From assembly GCA_002224055.1 (NCBI GenBank), contig AZLU01000244.1, positions 1-59,657 of the forward strand: DNA of 59,657 nucleotides, read 5' to 3'. The translations under genes were made by a program, and so were the position numbers. The notes under the pieces were generated by a model that saw nothing but the letters and a program-made list of their open reading frames with translations, was not told the origin of the DNA and did no database searches. This document shows, piece by piece, positions 12,043-24,160 of the stretch; position 1 is the first letter of the stretch, and every line of letters starts with the position of its first letter. This DNA comes from Pezizomycotina sp. ARF18 (lineage: Eukaryota > Ascomycota).

Positions 12043-14161
12043 TTAGTTCCTTCTCTCCCAAGCATTCGACTTCAAACTACCTCCTCCCCAATAACAGTAG
12101 TGCTCATAACACTCGCCGCAACCTTTCGGCAATTTGGTGTCTTGTCCGCTCGTGCTCCTCCACAGCAGCGCGCAGCCCACACATTTCTCAAACATGTCCG
12201 GTTCGCCAGCTCCCTTCCCGAGCTCGTAACCATGCTTAATCACGAGATCCCTCTTCTTCTCGTCGAGCTCCAAGACCGTTGTCTCCACGCTGGAGACCTT
12301 CTTGAGACCATTTTTAATGCCGGGCCAGTCATGGTTGGGAACATAAACGAGCAGCGGCTTATCCGGCTCGTCGCAACCGAAGAACCTGATGCGGTTTACT
12401 TCCGAAGTCATACTCTTTTGGTCGGGCGGCAATAGTGGGAATCCCGGAACATTAATGCCAGTTTGCGAAGCGCGGCGTTCTTGTTTGCCGTTGCCAGAAG
12501 AGCGGTTCCGTGCGAGTGAACTAGCTTTTCAGGGTCAGAGTCCTTGTCGTTGCTGCTATCGATCATGAAGGCGATTTGACATTGCGATCGGATCGGAGGA
12601 TCGGCTCGGAGGCGAGGTTTTCTCCGGTCATACCGCCGTCGACCATCAATAGGTCATCGCGGGGGCTACGGGGATCGGGATTGGTGCGGCGCCGGCTTGC
12701 GGTCTGTGATCGACCTTTCCGGTCGTATCGTCCAGGAATCCTGCGAAAGACTGAATGAACCTGGCAATATGCGGCAACATATCTATTATGGACTTTCCGC
12801 CGAGTTTGGCAGCCTTGAGAGCATCCCAAACCCTAAGTTCCATAGCGTTGAAAAAGCTCGATGAAGCACCCATGATGAAACCGGCATCGTCGTAACCGGT
12901 GACGCAGTTACCGTACATAGGTGACTGTTGACTCTTTCCGACTTCTTGTTCAACGTCAAGCCGGGTGCCCATGTACTTCGTTGACATCCACCAGGCTCCG
13001 GAAATACTGCCGTCTGGGTTTATTTTGCCCTGAGCATCGGGTACGCGGTACTGTGTTCCCACTCAAATGGTGTGTACTCGTATACGGGTAACTGCAGCGA
13101 AATCAACCCGGTCGTATCGTCGATTTCTCCGAACTCTGCCGAAGTAACAATCGGCATTGGCATATCCCCATTCTTGAAGACTTGTTGATCCGCGATATTG
13201 CTCCACGTATAACCCGGCATACCGTCACCGTGCGTATCGTAAACATCTGCATCGCCAGGCGCCTACCCCAGTAATCCGTCGAAGAGAGTTTGAAGTGATC
13301 TGGATTTCCCGGAACGAGACCTTTCTCGTTAACTAGTTCTCGGAGTTGATTTCCGACTTTGCTCTTTAGCGGCAACCAGAGAATCCTCTCCGCTTTGTTT
13401 AGGATAACGTCTCTGTATGCCCAGGCTCTCTCGCTTATGTCCCAGAGTCCCGAACCGGCTCCTTTACCTTTAGCGATGGCAAGAGATTTAGCGACAGACA
13501 TCCACTTGTTCACCGCGAGACTAGCCACGAGCCATGCTCCTCCGGATACGCCGACGAGGTAGGTAGAAGAATCTGCGAGGTTCTGTAATTTTCCATCCTG
13601 CTGCCACGCCTGTATAACACCGGCACCGTGCAGCATGGATCTGTAACCACCGCCAGAAACGGTGAGGGAAATAACCGGAGCCCCATGCTGGTCCACAATT
13701 TTCTGCGCATCCTTATCATTTCCGAAAATATCACTAATCAAATTTCTGTAGTGACCTTCTACTTTCGCTTTTCGTACTTTCAACCACGACTTTTCGGCTT
13801 CCGGCAGGTCCCAATTTCCCCGGCGGAATAATTGCGGTGCATTGGGGCAGACGTGTTGGTTAGGCGTAACGAGGGGCGCGTAGCGGGCGTTTTCGCGACC
13901 TCCGGGATGTTCGGCTTTAAATTGGCTGAGAGCGGCTTGATCATCCGCCGTTTTCAGCACCGCTTGCTGTTCGAATGCCCGGAGATTGGCAAGCTGCTGC
14001 GGCGATAGGGCATTGGGATCTTGGGTTACTGGTTCGTCGTCTTCGAGAGTGTTACCGCTACCGGGAGCGTTGCCGCGCGGCGATATGTCGTTGATAGGGT
14101 GCGCGGCGATGTTATTGGCGAGCAGGAGCGTTAAGCTGAAGAGCACGGCTTTGGAATGCAT
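12043..14161 (-). CDS. Secreted phospholipase B / lysophospholipase, frame-disrupted
   Basis: Fungal phospholipase B hydrolyses both acyl chains of glycerophospholipids and lysophospholipids outside the cell. The ATG at 14161 opens a signal peptide (MHSKAVLFSLTLLLANNIAA). The cPLA2-type catalytic core follows: SGGGYRSMLHGAGVIQAW (oxyanion/arginine region, about residues 170-187), GVSGGAWLVASL (nucleophile serine in GXSGG, about 203-214), then DYWGRRLAMQMF. It continues in other frames through DTTGLISLQLPVYEYTPFEW, GYDDAGFIMGASSSFFN, LLMVDGGMTGEN (catalytic aspartate in DGG), FFGCDEPDKPLLVYVPN and the cysteine-rich C-terminus CVGCALLW...CGECYEHYCYW. All family landmarks are present in order over about 706 codons, slightly longer than usual. 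At least four frame shifts lie near 13240, 13060, 12640 and 12440. No intron signals are needed. An indel-bearing sequence of a working gene is more likely than a pseudogene. Confidence 0.9.
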
Positions 14162-14255
14162 GATGCCGAGGTAAGCCCAAGTGAAATTTACACCTCAACA
14201 AAAAGGGGGTACAGGGTATTCGAAAATGAATGGACGAGCCAAAAAAAAAGCTCTG

Positions 14256-14289
14256 TTTAACAGTAAACAAAATTTAACAGTAAACAAAA
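14256..14289 (-). promoter_or_regulatory. Perfect 17-bp tandem repeat with GTAAACAAA (forkhead-type) cores
   Basis: The unit TTTAACAGTAAACAAAA occurs twice head-to-tail, 95-128 bases upstream of the phospholipase B start codon. Each unit holds GTAAACAAA, which fits the RTAAAYA core bound by fungal forkhead factors. The proximal-promoter position and exact duplication make a regulatory role plausible but unproven. Confidence 0.4.
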
Positions 14290-16733
14290 GAATGGACGAT
14301 AGTTGGTTGTTTTACTGCCAAACGACTTCGTTATATAGAAAATGAAGCTCCAAGAGCAAACAGATCTATTATATAACGTCCCGATCGGCATGAGGAGCAT
14401 AATAGACGTTTTATACCTCTCGGCGAGGTTTTCCTGGGCGTTTGTCAACGACGGCCTGTTTCATGCAATTTCACTTTGCGTTTATTTCAAGGGTATAAGT
14501 GAGATATATCCTAGGCAGGCGCTATCCCCCCTTTAACATCCCTATGGCACCAGTTAACATGGCTTGAAGAATTAATGGGGGAGCAGCTTCCGTAGAGCCT
14601 CATCACCTTCTAGAAACAGCTTATCGGGGGGTGGAGTAAGTTGCATTGTGTCATGCGAAACCACGCGAGCCATGGTACCGGGAAGACGATAAGGTGATAG
14701 AACTGTCCGCAACATCCTCGGAATGTCTCATTTTCGAGAATTCTTTCAAAAGAGGGAAGGAAAATTCCCCAGTGTTGAATTGCATCGACGAAGTCATTAT
14801 CACCTGCTTCTTTTTCGTGAGTAAAACCAGGCGCCAAGGTAACATGCTCTGGGGAGGACTTAACAATCCGGAGCGTAATAAAACAATGTTTAAAGGGAAC
14901 TTTTTGAACCTCAATCGTAAAATATGCATTTACAACTTCTTAATCGTGAATACTATTCTCCCTAATATAGCTAATCTAGGCGGCTGCCGCATCAACTGCA
15001 GTTCGATTAGTATAATTGACGTCCTGGCCTCTATATCCCTAGCATAATAGGCGAGAGACTACGTGATCTTTTTTAAGGTACTTTGTCAGCCAGCATCCAA
15101 CGGGTTGGTTATCGGTCCTGAACTAGACGAGAGATTGCCAAATAAAAGGAATTGAGTATGCCGGGGAGCCTATCGGGCTAACTCAACATCTACATAGAGG
15201 CTTAGGTTAGAGATCATATAGTTTCATTTCTGGGGAAAGAGTAAGAGGAGGGAGTCTTCCAATAGTATTATAGAGTGATTGAAGATAGAACAGATTTAAA
15301 TGTTCGGAACGCCAAGTTTAGGGCTTCAGCCTCCAATCTTGCCGGGGCGGATCGGAGAATATTAAACACCTCCGATATACAACAACAATTCGAGCTAGAA
15401 GTATTGACTTGACAGTAATTTCTAGGGACAGGTAGAAGTGATTTGGGTTACCCAGTGCTTCTGTTCCCGAAACCCTTTGTTTTGACCTCTGTTCATTCAA
15501 TGAGCCTAAGCTGCTTATGCTTCATCGTATAAACAATATTCTTGCGCGTCTATTGACTTATATCACTATTTTAGGCCATTGAACCTGCGAACCTCAATCA
15601 AAATACAATATTTCTGAGCTCAGCTATAATATCAATAAGCAGATGATAACCAGCGAATCCTTTTCAAAGCGAACAACTGGTATTAATTCTTGGTCATAGT
15701 TAGTGAGTTTTTCTTCCCGAGCCTCCGAAAATTTGCTTTTCAACCAAACGAAATTTCGCTAAATTAGCCAAACCTTTGTAGTCTCGCAGACCCTCCCAAA
15801 AAATTGAAAAATTAACGAATTCCAACAGCAAATTGATATAGTTAGTTTTGGAGAATGTTGGATAAATTCTCTCTAAAAGGCTGTGGTTATTCCCGAGAAG
15901 TTCGGTTCGCAAGGGCGGCAGTCGGGGTATTCGAAATTGGCGAGGGGAAAGCGTGACGGCTAAAAACCTCGGATGATTACTTAGTCTAAAAATACGAGAA
16001 TGTGTTTACTAGAGACACGTCTACTTCACTGCTATAGAGTAATTAAGTAGTATCTTGGATTACTATTTGATACATTGTTAATCTGTTATTTAGTAATCTA
16101 AGATACTAATCATAATCTAAGGATCTTAGCTTCGCACGAGAAGTCCGCGACACTATCTTGGGGACTTCCGGTTCCTGTTTCGCTTCTGTGGTTAGAATCC
16201 AGCCCTGCCCCCCCCCCATTGAACTCATGCACATGCAGCCTAGATTAAAACTCGATGCTGGGAAGTTGCCAAAAAGACAGACTGCAGTCAGATCCTTCCC
16301 TAAACCAACTACCTGAGAGACTTAGCAACAGTTTAGTGTCCACAGATTGTGCATCGGATGTAACTGTGGCGTTTTTTGGCGTTCTGCTCTCGAGTTGAAA
16401 ATGCGTTGATATTGGCTCGAAGAGCGCTTATTTTTCCCGAATTCTCGTTCAAAACCGATTCGGCGCCTTCGCATTTGCTTTTATCGTTGATATGGAGTTA
16501 ACGGAAAAACGGGCCAGCCTCACTTGTGCCAACTAGCATTTTATCAGGGCTAGGCCGTAAACGAGAACGCGCCGCGGTGGAATAAATTCGGAATGATATC
16601 CGGCCTTGGTCATTTAGCAAGAGTCTCATGGCCAATTCTTCGTCTCATCGTCTGCTTCAACGTTTACTGGCTTAAAGAAACACGAGGAACCGGCAGGAGA
16701 TTAAGACTATAAATATCATTTTTACAAAGTAAA
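14290..16733. other. Intergenic region between phospholipase B and the Gly/Ser-rich gene
   Basis: Probably the shared 5' flank of two divergently transcribed genes, although 2.4 kb is long. A 133-codon plus-strand frame (14646-15047) lacks an ATG at its start and any motif. An imperfect hairpin lies at 16048-16108 and a C run near 16209. Nothing else is supportable. Confidence 0.4.
16048..16108. repeat. Imperfect inverted repeat (18-bp arms)
   Basis: TAGTATCTTGGATTACTA (16048-16065) pairs with TAGTAATCTAAGATACTA (16091-16108) with one mismatch, around a 25-base AT-rich loop. It could be a tiny foldback element or a chance AT-rich palindrome. No flanking duplication is clear. Confidence 0.5.
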
Positions 16734-19119
16734 ATGCGTCCATCTACTTACATAGTCTCGACTTCGGTACTTTTGGCGACGGCTGTTTACTCCCTCCCCG
16801 TTCCCAAAGTCTCAAGTACCACCGTTGATCAGAATAGCGCCGTCGTTGAAGTCACCGACGTTTATAATGCCAACGGCCAGCTCGTAAAAGAGATTGTAAA
16901 GACGGTCGGCACGGACTCAAATAGCAATACGAAGACAGCCGTAAGCGAAGACACGCCTGACGGGAAAACCAGCACTACTGCAACGCAAGAATCCGAGACG
17001 TCGAGCACGAAACAAACCAAGAACGGCGGCTCGAAGGTCGAGACTACGGACTCAACCGTGAAAACAACGGAGAGTAGCGAGACCGGAGACAATGTAGACG
17101 GGCCGACGAAGGATCCGTTAGTACCACGACTAATACGGCGATACCCGGAACGGTCAAAGTTACAAAATACAATCCGACTACGGGCGAAGTTCTAACAACT
17201 ACGACGAAAGCCGTTAAGGACACTAGAGTATACGGTGTTGGGACCTCGACAAACTCTGGAAGCCGCGGTAGCAGTACCGGCGGTACGGTTAAAGCGTGCA
17301 TCGGAAGTGCCTGTGCCACATCTTCTACCCAGTCCTCCGGGAATGTAAAAGACGGAACACAGGGCTCAGCGAAAGGATCTGCCAATGCCGGTGGCACAAG
17401 CGCATCGGTCGCCGGAAGCACGCAGTCCACAAAGTCAAAAGGCACGGGCAGTTCCGCCCACGCCGAAGGATCGGCTTCGGCGGGATCTGGCGTACAAGTA
17501 TCTTCGGCGGAGAACGCGGGTAGCGGCGGTAAAGGCGGTGACGGTTCGGCCGGCACTGTTGGAATTGGCAGGTCAAAGCAGCCTGGTTCCGGTGCATCTA
17601 CGGCCGGTTTCGTGGTTACGGATACGGGCAAGGGCGATAATCCTTCCGTATCAGGAGTGATCACACACGACATCTCCAGTACTCCCGGTTCGAACACAGC
17701 CGGTGCACCATCGTCCGTCACGGTAACTCAAAGCAACGCGAATGACCCAGCAAGAACATCAACCTGACCGGGGTTTCTCACGTCGGCGTCGGCACGATGG
17801 CCGGGAACAAGCGGAAGGTAATGCCGCCTCTGCTGCTGGATTGAACAACGCGCAAGCAGGCTCAAGCGCCAGCGGCAAAACGCCGAATGGTGCATCCAAG
17901 AGCTCCGCTAATGTCAACGGCGGAGGCAGAAATGGCAGCGGCGTCTCCTCGAGCGCCGGTACCACCGGTTCCGGTCCGCAGGACTCTAGCGCTGTTAGCA
18001 CGAGCTCAGCTAGTTTGGGCAATGGCATAAGCACTAACCAATTCTCATCGGCCGGCAACGACGGTACCTCTGCCGGCGAGGGTGTTGCTTCTGGAAACGT
18101 GGCGGGATCCGTCGCAAAGGATAATGGAAGTGCTTCCGGTAGTAGTGTCGGAACAACCAACGATCGCAAGCTTGGTAAAGGCAAATCTACAAACTCGGGA
18201 GCCGTCGCCGCGTCGCAGGGAGGCGGCAATGGTGGATTGGCTATGGGCAGTAGCACTGGAGCCGGCGCTGTCGGAAGTGGCGATTCGATTACAACCGCCA
18301 GTACAGAAGCGGATGATCCTAATACTGGGGATACGATCGCAGTGGCCAATGGCGGTGGGATTACCGGACTTACTTTCGCTCCGGGGACTGTGAGCACTGA
18401 TTCGGAAGAATCCGGCGTCCAAAGCGAAACAGCTACTAAAGGGAAAGGGAGCTCGTTTGCAGGATCTTTCGGCTCCGGTGGAAGTACCTCTACGCATGCC
18501 TCCGCAGGCAGCCACGGCGATAGCGTGACCGCAAGTGCAGCTGGGTCCACCAAAGACTCACCGAAGCTAGTTTCTTCGATGGGCTCCAGTAGCTCCGGTA
18601 GCGGTTCCGGACAGCAAATTGCAGGCGCTTCATCGGGCAGCTTCGGTCAAGGACAGAAAGGCGACAGCACCGCTAGCACTGTCTCCGCCACGTCTAGCGA
18701 CAGGAATGGTAGCGGCCGCACGGGTGCATCTAGCAATAGCGGTCACGGCTCGCAGTCGTTTAGTAATGCGAATTCCGACGGGCATCGCGCCGGTACCGGC
18801 ATCGCAACTTCATCCGGCGGTGCGACTACGGGACAGGGCAATATCTTCTTTGGTAACGGCGTAGGATTTGGACCGGGCGGCTCGACGTCTTCAAGTGCTT
18901 CTGGCACAAGCAGTAATCCCAACGGTGGAATACTTCCTCTCAAGGGACCGGGCGGTTATCGTCTGTAGAGGATCAGCGAGCGGCGCTGCAGGAGGTCGCA
19001 CTGGAAATAATGGTAGTTTCGGGAGTGGCTCGTCCAGTCATGGCAACAACGTCGGCGGAAGTGGTTCAGGCAGAGGAGGAGGTATCGGGAACGGCTCCGG
19101 AAATAGAGCTAGCCCTTAA
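16734..19119 (+). CDS. Secreted Gly/Ser/Thr-rich low-complexity protein, frame-disrupted
   Basis: The ATG at 16734 follows a TATA-like box (ACTATAAATATC) by about 25 bases and begins a clear signal peptide (MRPSTYIVSTSVLLATAVYS) with cleavage near LPVPKVSS. The mature part starts Thr/Ser/Lys-rich, with two short degenerate repeats (KTTESSETGDN type), and becomes a roughly 600-residue region of Gly, Ala, Ser, Thr and Asn (for example GSSSSGSGSGQQIAGASSG). Only one or two cysteines are present (KACIGSACATSS). The reading moves between frames near 17100, 17790 and 18950. Composition and codon style are the same on both sides of each move, so the span is best seen as one gene of about 790 codons ending at the TAA at 19117. 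There is no hydrophobic GPI tail. Role: probably a cell-wall or matrix structural protein (inference). Confidence 0.7.
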
Positions 19120-20806
19120 TACTATGTAAACTGTCTATCTGCAAAGTGAAGTGTATTTTCTTTTTATTTTAGTCCTTATACCGCCCGTTTTGATTCAAGA
19201 TATGTTGTGATGAAATTGCAAATTCTAGTAGCAGGGTTTCCCATGTGCATGTAACATGAGATGACCTAAGTAAAGGCAGTGATTATCAAGGCTAATAGAG
19301 AGTGAAATTAGTGATACTGATTTTCCGACACTTCTCAGGATCACGACGGTCCTCATAATTGCTTTGAAGTTTGGGAATTCCTGAAAGAACATATGAAAAA
19401 TTCTGCAGGGGCAAATGTAGATGCACAACAAATTATTTTGCCGATATCTTAAAATCTCAGGATTGTATTGGGTCAGGGTCCTACTTCGCTAACCATTATA
19501 CCAGGAAAGTGGCGTCTTTACAACATATGAATATAGTTAGTTTTACAAAGAATCAAGATAACCGGGCTATTTCTAATGGTGTAAATGGGTTGTTTTGAGC
19601 AAAGTAATATCGAGATTTGTGGTAGTACTCGAGTGCCCATAATTAATTTGTAGTTTATATATACTCATAGACTGTCTCTTGCTTGAAACGATGGGAAACT
19701 GTGTACTTCGAAAACTATTGAAATAATTTGGCTTCTGCGCTGAGGTTTAGATATTACAGACACGAAATTATATATACGGATGTTAGACTAGAATACCGGT
19801 TAGTCTGAGCAGGAGATTATATCAATCTTAAATTATCGTCGATCCCGGTCTTTAAAACAGCTGGAGCTCAATCCGCAGTAATCCATGATATCTATAGAAT
19901 TGATATTAATATTTGCCAAATGCGCCCGGAAGTTGTAGGCGTTGGCAGCGCAAACTGGTTTGATTGACCATGCAAAACAATGCACAAGTCCCACAGAGGC
20001 GAGGAATTTTCAATGGAAAATCTCAAGGGGGTTTTCTATTTAGCGTGAATGGCATTTGTTCGTTTTAATACTAGAAGCTTGTGATTATAAGATGCTTACT
20101 TCTAAACCCTTGAAATGGAAATAACGAATAAAAATGTTATATCATAACGTTGCAGCATGTAGTTAGTTTTGTGGGATGGTGACTGGAGAATAGCTGGATT
20201 GGAAATTATACTGTAGGAAATATCTCGCAATACCGGCCGAGTCTTCGATATCACGACGTCTCACGGACGCTCGGCTACTGCCGTGAAACAATTGGAGGTA
20301 GTAAGCCCAAACTACTGCCCACGCCTTCAGGAACAAGGAAAAGGGACTGTTTCTTTAGAATCTCCTACAAAGCATAATTTTCATCTATTAGGAAGCTCGA
20401 TCCAAGTGTGTAATGTAAGAATTACAAAGCAGACTCCACTTTCACATTAAGCTGGTTTCATAACCAGATGATCTCCGTTGGCAAACTTCAAATGTGATCT
20501 GATCTACTTTATATATTATTCTAGCAGCTAACGTAGTAGTTAGCAACGAAGCGGTAAACAGTATAAGAGGCCCGGATATATCCACTAGTCTCGATAATAT
20601 TCCAACCAAGAAAAATCTTTAACGCTCATGCAGGCTGCTATAAAGCTGCAGACATACCACGCAGTTCTCCGCGACGCAGAATCATTCGCAGCACGATCCC
20701 ATAACTCCATCTCCCCTTTAGGACCGCCTTTAGGACCGCCTTTAGGACCACCTTTAGGACTGCCTTTAAGCGTTCTCTTTTTAACGCAATATCAGCAGCC
20801 ATCAAG
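19120..20806. other. Intergenic, no supported gene
   Basis: Moderately AT-rich, many stops in all frames and no motif. The first 200 bases are likely the 3' UTR and terminator region of the Gly/Ser-rich gene; a T-rich stretch occurs at 19150-19175. Confidence 0.4.
20717..20768. repeat. 12-bp tandem repeat TTTAGGACCGCC, about 4.3 copies
   Basis: Four consecutive copies differ at one or two positions (CGCC, CGCC, CACC, CTGCC) and are followed by a partial copy. The unit length keeps frame, giving GPPL repeats on the plus strand and KAVL repeats on the minus strand. It sits just upstream of the possible gene at 20807. Confidence 0.85.
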
Positions 20807-21315
20807 ATGCCGAGTCTCTTCCTACGTAGAAAGCCCGCGAAGAAGCTATACAAGATAACGAAGTCTGATAATCATATGCTTCTTAAAGACCTTTCTATCA
20901 GTCCCTCAAAACTCCTGGCTAGCCTCAGTGACCCGCTTAGCTCGATGCTCAAAGCAGATTCCTCACCTATCACATCCTTCCTCGAAGAAAGTAAGAGAGG
21001 CCATCGTCGTACTTTGTCAACAGCAGCAAAGGCTCGGTGTCAAATGGATGGGGTACTTTCCTATCACCATATATATTCCTTGGAAGGCCTTTCTTCACTC
21101 TAACAAAGTATTTCTAGCCTTATACCCTTCCTCCGCCATGGCGGACTTTTGAGGCACAAGTAGAAGAATTAGCGAAATTGATATCCGAATCGACCTTAGA
21201 CGATAACCAGGAGCTGCAGCCCACCACCGATACATGTTTATCCTTGATGAGATGGTTGGATGAGAACATTAAAGAGGATGCCTGGTGTCACTTCCGGTGT
21301 CCTCGATCTGCTTAA
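20807..21315 (+). CDS. Hypothetical protein, frame-disrupted
   Basis: The ATG at 20807 opens MPSLFLRRKPAKKLYKITKS and a serine/leucine-rich stretch (LLKDLSISPSKLLASLSDPL). Protein-like text continues in other frames: REAIVVLCQQQQRLGVKWMG, then FEAQVEELAKLISESTLDD and MRWLDENIKEDAWCHF, ending near 21315. The last part looks helical and acidic. I recognise no family. At least two frame changes are required. It is supported only by composition and continuity. Confidence 0.35.
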
Positions 21316-23383
21316 AGAACATGACCTACTGGCTCGATAGTGGAATATTTCTCCACGCCCATTTTCAGTACCTCTATGTATTATCGTCTGCTACCTTTAG
21401 ATTTCTTTCACATCCATTTCTTCCCTTTTTCGCTTCTGATTTCTAGCACGGGATGCGGAGGCCGAGCGCAACGCCTAAACTTCCAAGCAGTATTTTCGGC
21501 CCATAGGTCTCAGGCCAGTAACTAATGGATGGGTATTTGGGAGTTCTTAGGTGGCTTTATTCCTTCTATTCATGTATTACTCAGGTGCTCTTTACCGGGA
21601 TATTGCACTTGTCACGCTTCGAGAGTCTTCTTCAATAGATTTGCGCATTTAGATCCATTGTTCTCGCCTATTCCTTTCGTTTTTTTCTTGTTTCTTGTTT
21701 TTCTGAGGTCATAGGTGGTATGCTTTCTTATAATTCACTTGAGATGTCTTATCTACGCGATGCTGGATACTATAGCGCAATCAAATTGTTAGACGAACAA
21801 ATTATATTTATAATAGTATTCGCATATCAAGCGACAGCTCGGCGAGACATTTATTTGCAAACTTACCTACCTAGTCTAATACTATAATCTTCTAATTTTC
21901 GGCTTGAGCCAACCTCAATTCTATTTCTCAGAAAACAAGAAAAGAAGAGATAAGAGGACCTTTTCATGATTTAATGGCTCATTTGCAGCTGGTTTATAGT
22001 GATACAAAGGCTCTTTGGTGCGCTGTATGCCTTTTATAGGTAGGCACAAAACGGGAAACCTTTGGGAGGGCATCTACCTCGTTATAAGACGAAGCTAAAC
22101 TACTTTTTCTACAGCATTTTTTGCCTTTGAGAGAAGCAGTGTGAAACGAGTGCTAGTTACCCTTCACTATTTAATGTATCAGGAAGGGCGCTGGTATTCC
22201 ATCGAAGCAACGGACGCTCAGGATCATTGTCATTAAGATGAATATGTCAATATCAAAAGTTGCTCAGTGGCCATTACGTGTGATTAAATCGCGCTACCGG
22301 CATTTTTATCGGCTTTGTATCTCCTTCTACTCTTGGGTTGAACTCTCCTGCCAGTGGCGCTCGAGCCCGAAGCGGAGCACCAGCTCTTTAGGATAATCGT
22401 TCTCCTTTGAATCCTCCCGAATGAATATGGAAGGGATATTCTTTTCCAGAAGGTTTAAATCCACACTTTTGTATTTGTCCTCTTTCCGGTTAAGAGCTAT
22501 CCTGAACATTGTCCTGTACCAGGGTCATGGCAAAAGGATAGCCAGAAGTTCTACGTAAATAACTGGCACAGTTTCCATTAAGATTCTATTGTTCTATAGG
22601 GTTTGGTGGTATTATCAAGCTATCTGATAATATCAAGTTAGAAGAGCGCTATAATCAAAAATTACAAAATAATATGATTTGGTATGTCGAAAAAATGTGC
22701 AGTCAACAGCCAAAAGCTCGAGACGTCCTTTCCATCCGTTAAACTGTGACTTACTGCAATATAAAGGCTGCTTGTCAGGTTCAGAGTAAGGGTAAAATTT
22801 CTTTCAATGCATAGTTGATCACTGCAATCGTGTCCCAAATCCAAAACTTCCCACCGTTAATGGGTATATAAAGACTTTAAAATCGCTTTATGGAACTTTT
22901 ATAACAATACAGAGAACTTTATCCATTATTTATTTGCTCCCGCGGTGTTAGTATTCTGAAGCGTTCAAGAAAGAAAGAAAATGTAAGTCGTAGATGTAAG
23001 TGTCGAGACTTTGATGAAGTTGTAATGAAAGAAATTAACATATAGTCTATCACAAGGCTAAACTCCTGAAACTGCAATAGACCGATCCTCATAGATCACG
23101 AGATCCCGAAACAGATAATGCCAACAAAGGGTAACAAATTCCTTTTAGATAGCAAATCTGAATACAATCGTAAATAATTTCCTTTTGCGGCCGAAAGTAC
23201 AAGACTTGATAATCATGGTTTTCTTTATTCTTACTTCCCAGGCATTTCTGCATTTATATATCTTGTTCTGCTCTCCCAGCAAGCCTTACTTCTATTGAAT
23301 TGATTACGAATCTCAAAGAAATAGGAGCTTCTGTTTTTTTAACTTTCGGCATTACATCCCCGACGAACTGTAAAAAAAGGAAG
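21316..23383. other. Intergenic, no supported gene
   Basis: No coding signal or repeat that I can support. Short frames of about 60 codons on both strands are chance length. A pyrimidine-rich patch at 21660-21710 is the only compositional feature. Confidence 0.4.
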
Positions 23384-23654
23384 ATGAAGCTCTCCGCCAT
23401 ATCTTCGGCGCTATTACCGCCCGGAGCCGTCCTGGGCGATTCCATTCCTTTATCTCACCTACCTAGTATTGCCGACCTTACCCGGGGGGTCTCCTCCGGC
23501 CTATGCGCTTTCGAACAAACTTACAGGATCTGGAAAGAATACCACTGCGGTACACCGATGTAGAGGGCACCAAGGCATTACCTGTGATGGTTTCTGGGAC
23601 GACTGGACGAATGGATTCGTCCGCAATGCCACTCCTACAAAGGGCGGTCTATAG
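23384..23654 (+). CDS. Possible small secreted protein, frame-disrupted
   Basis: The ATG at 23384 starts MKLSAISSALLPPGAVLGDS, a plausible short signal peptide. The best continuation shifts frame near 23480 to GGSPPAYALSNKLTGSGKNT and then CRGHQGITCDGFWDDWTNGF, giving about 90 residues with at least two cysteines. A further protein-like stretch at 23870-24160 (GHCNSVPYASITVDCESPDS followed by DWIWINVGTSNLPAYY) could be the second half of the same gene after one or more shifts. No family recognised. Small cysteine-containing secreted proteins are common among fungal effectors, but that is only a suggestion. Confidence 0.35.
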
Positions 23655-23869
23655 GTTATGACCACGCACTGTAACAAACCCTTCCCTCACTCCCCATTCC
23701 TTCGCCTCTTACGCCTTGATTTCTCATCGCCCAATGCTATCGCCGGGGACAGTTTCGCAATTGCCCGCTGAAGCCCTGGATCGAGAGCTAATGATACAAG
23801 TTCAAGGCTAATGACTTTCTCTGCACTACGTACAAAATAAAAATTTAGTAAGTACTGTAATATACGGAC

Positions 23870-24160
23870 ATGGAGCGGCAACAACTGCCGAGGAGCAGTT
23901 ACAAGGTCAAAGCGGGCCACTGCAACTCGGTCCCCTACGCCTCAATCACAGTCGACTGTGAGTCTCCTGATAGTGACTGGATTTGGATCAATGTTGGAAC
24001 TAGTAACCTCCCAGCTTATTATGCCGATGGCCCCGATGTTTGGAATCAAAAACCTAGAATTTATATTCTTGCATCTATTATATTTGAATTTCAAACGATA
24101 GAGGTGCGTTCAGCAATTTACCATTTGGGGGGAGGCGCGGGACTTTCTTCGTGGTTTTAG
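23870..24160 (+). CDS. Hypothetical coding fragment (possible C-terminal part of the preceding gene)
   Basis: An open frame of 96 codons from an ATG at 23870 with two cysteines and tryptophan-rich text (SDWIWINVGTSNLPAYYADG). The composition is more protein-like than neighbouring frames, and it lies 215 bases after the possible secreted protein. I cannot tell whether it is an independent gene, an exon or a chance frame. Confidence 0.2.
   Translation: MERQQLPRSSYKVKAGHCNSVPYASITVDCESPDSDWIWINVGTSNLPAYYADGPDVWNQKPRIYILASIIFEFQTIEVRSAIYHLGGGAGLSSWF

Noticed and set aside
12043-14161. Reading the phospholipase B as several separate small genes
   Set aside because: The pieces are consecutive segments of one conserved family in the correct order, with catalytic serine and aspartate regions on different frames.
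14646-15047. 133-codon plus-strand frame
   Set aside because: Begins with TTG, has no domain or splice support, and its length is possible by chance in this AT-leaning region.
8886-15796. An identical 18-base string at 8886-8903 (+) and 15779-15796 (-)
   Set aside because: Homology does not extend beyond the string, and one such match is not very surprising in 60 kb.
17044-18553. Long minus-strand frames (225 and 264 codons) opposite the Gly/Ser-rich gene
   Set aside because: They are antisense shadows of a repetitive GC-rich coding sequence; they read as Pro/Ala/Leu/Val repeats without a start context or domain.
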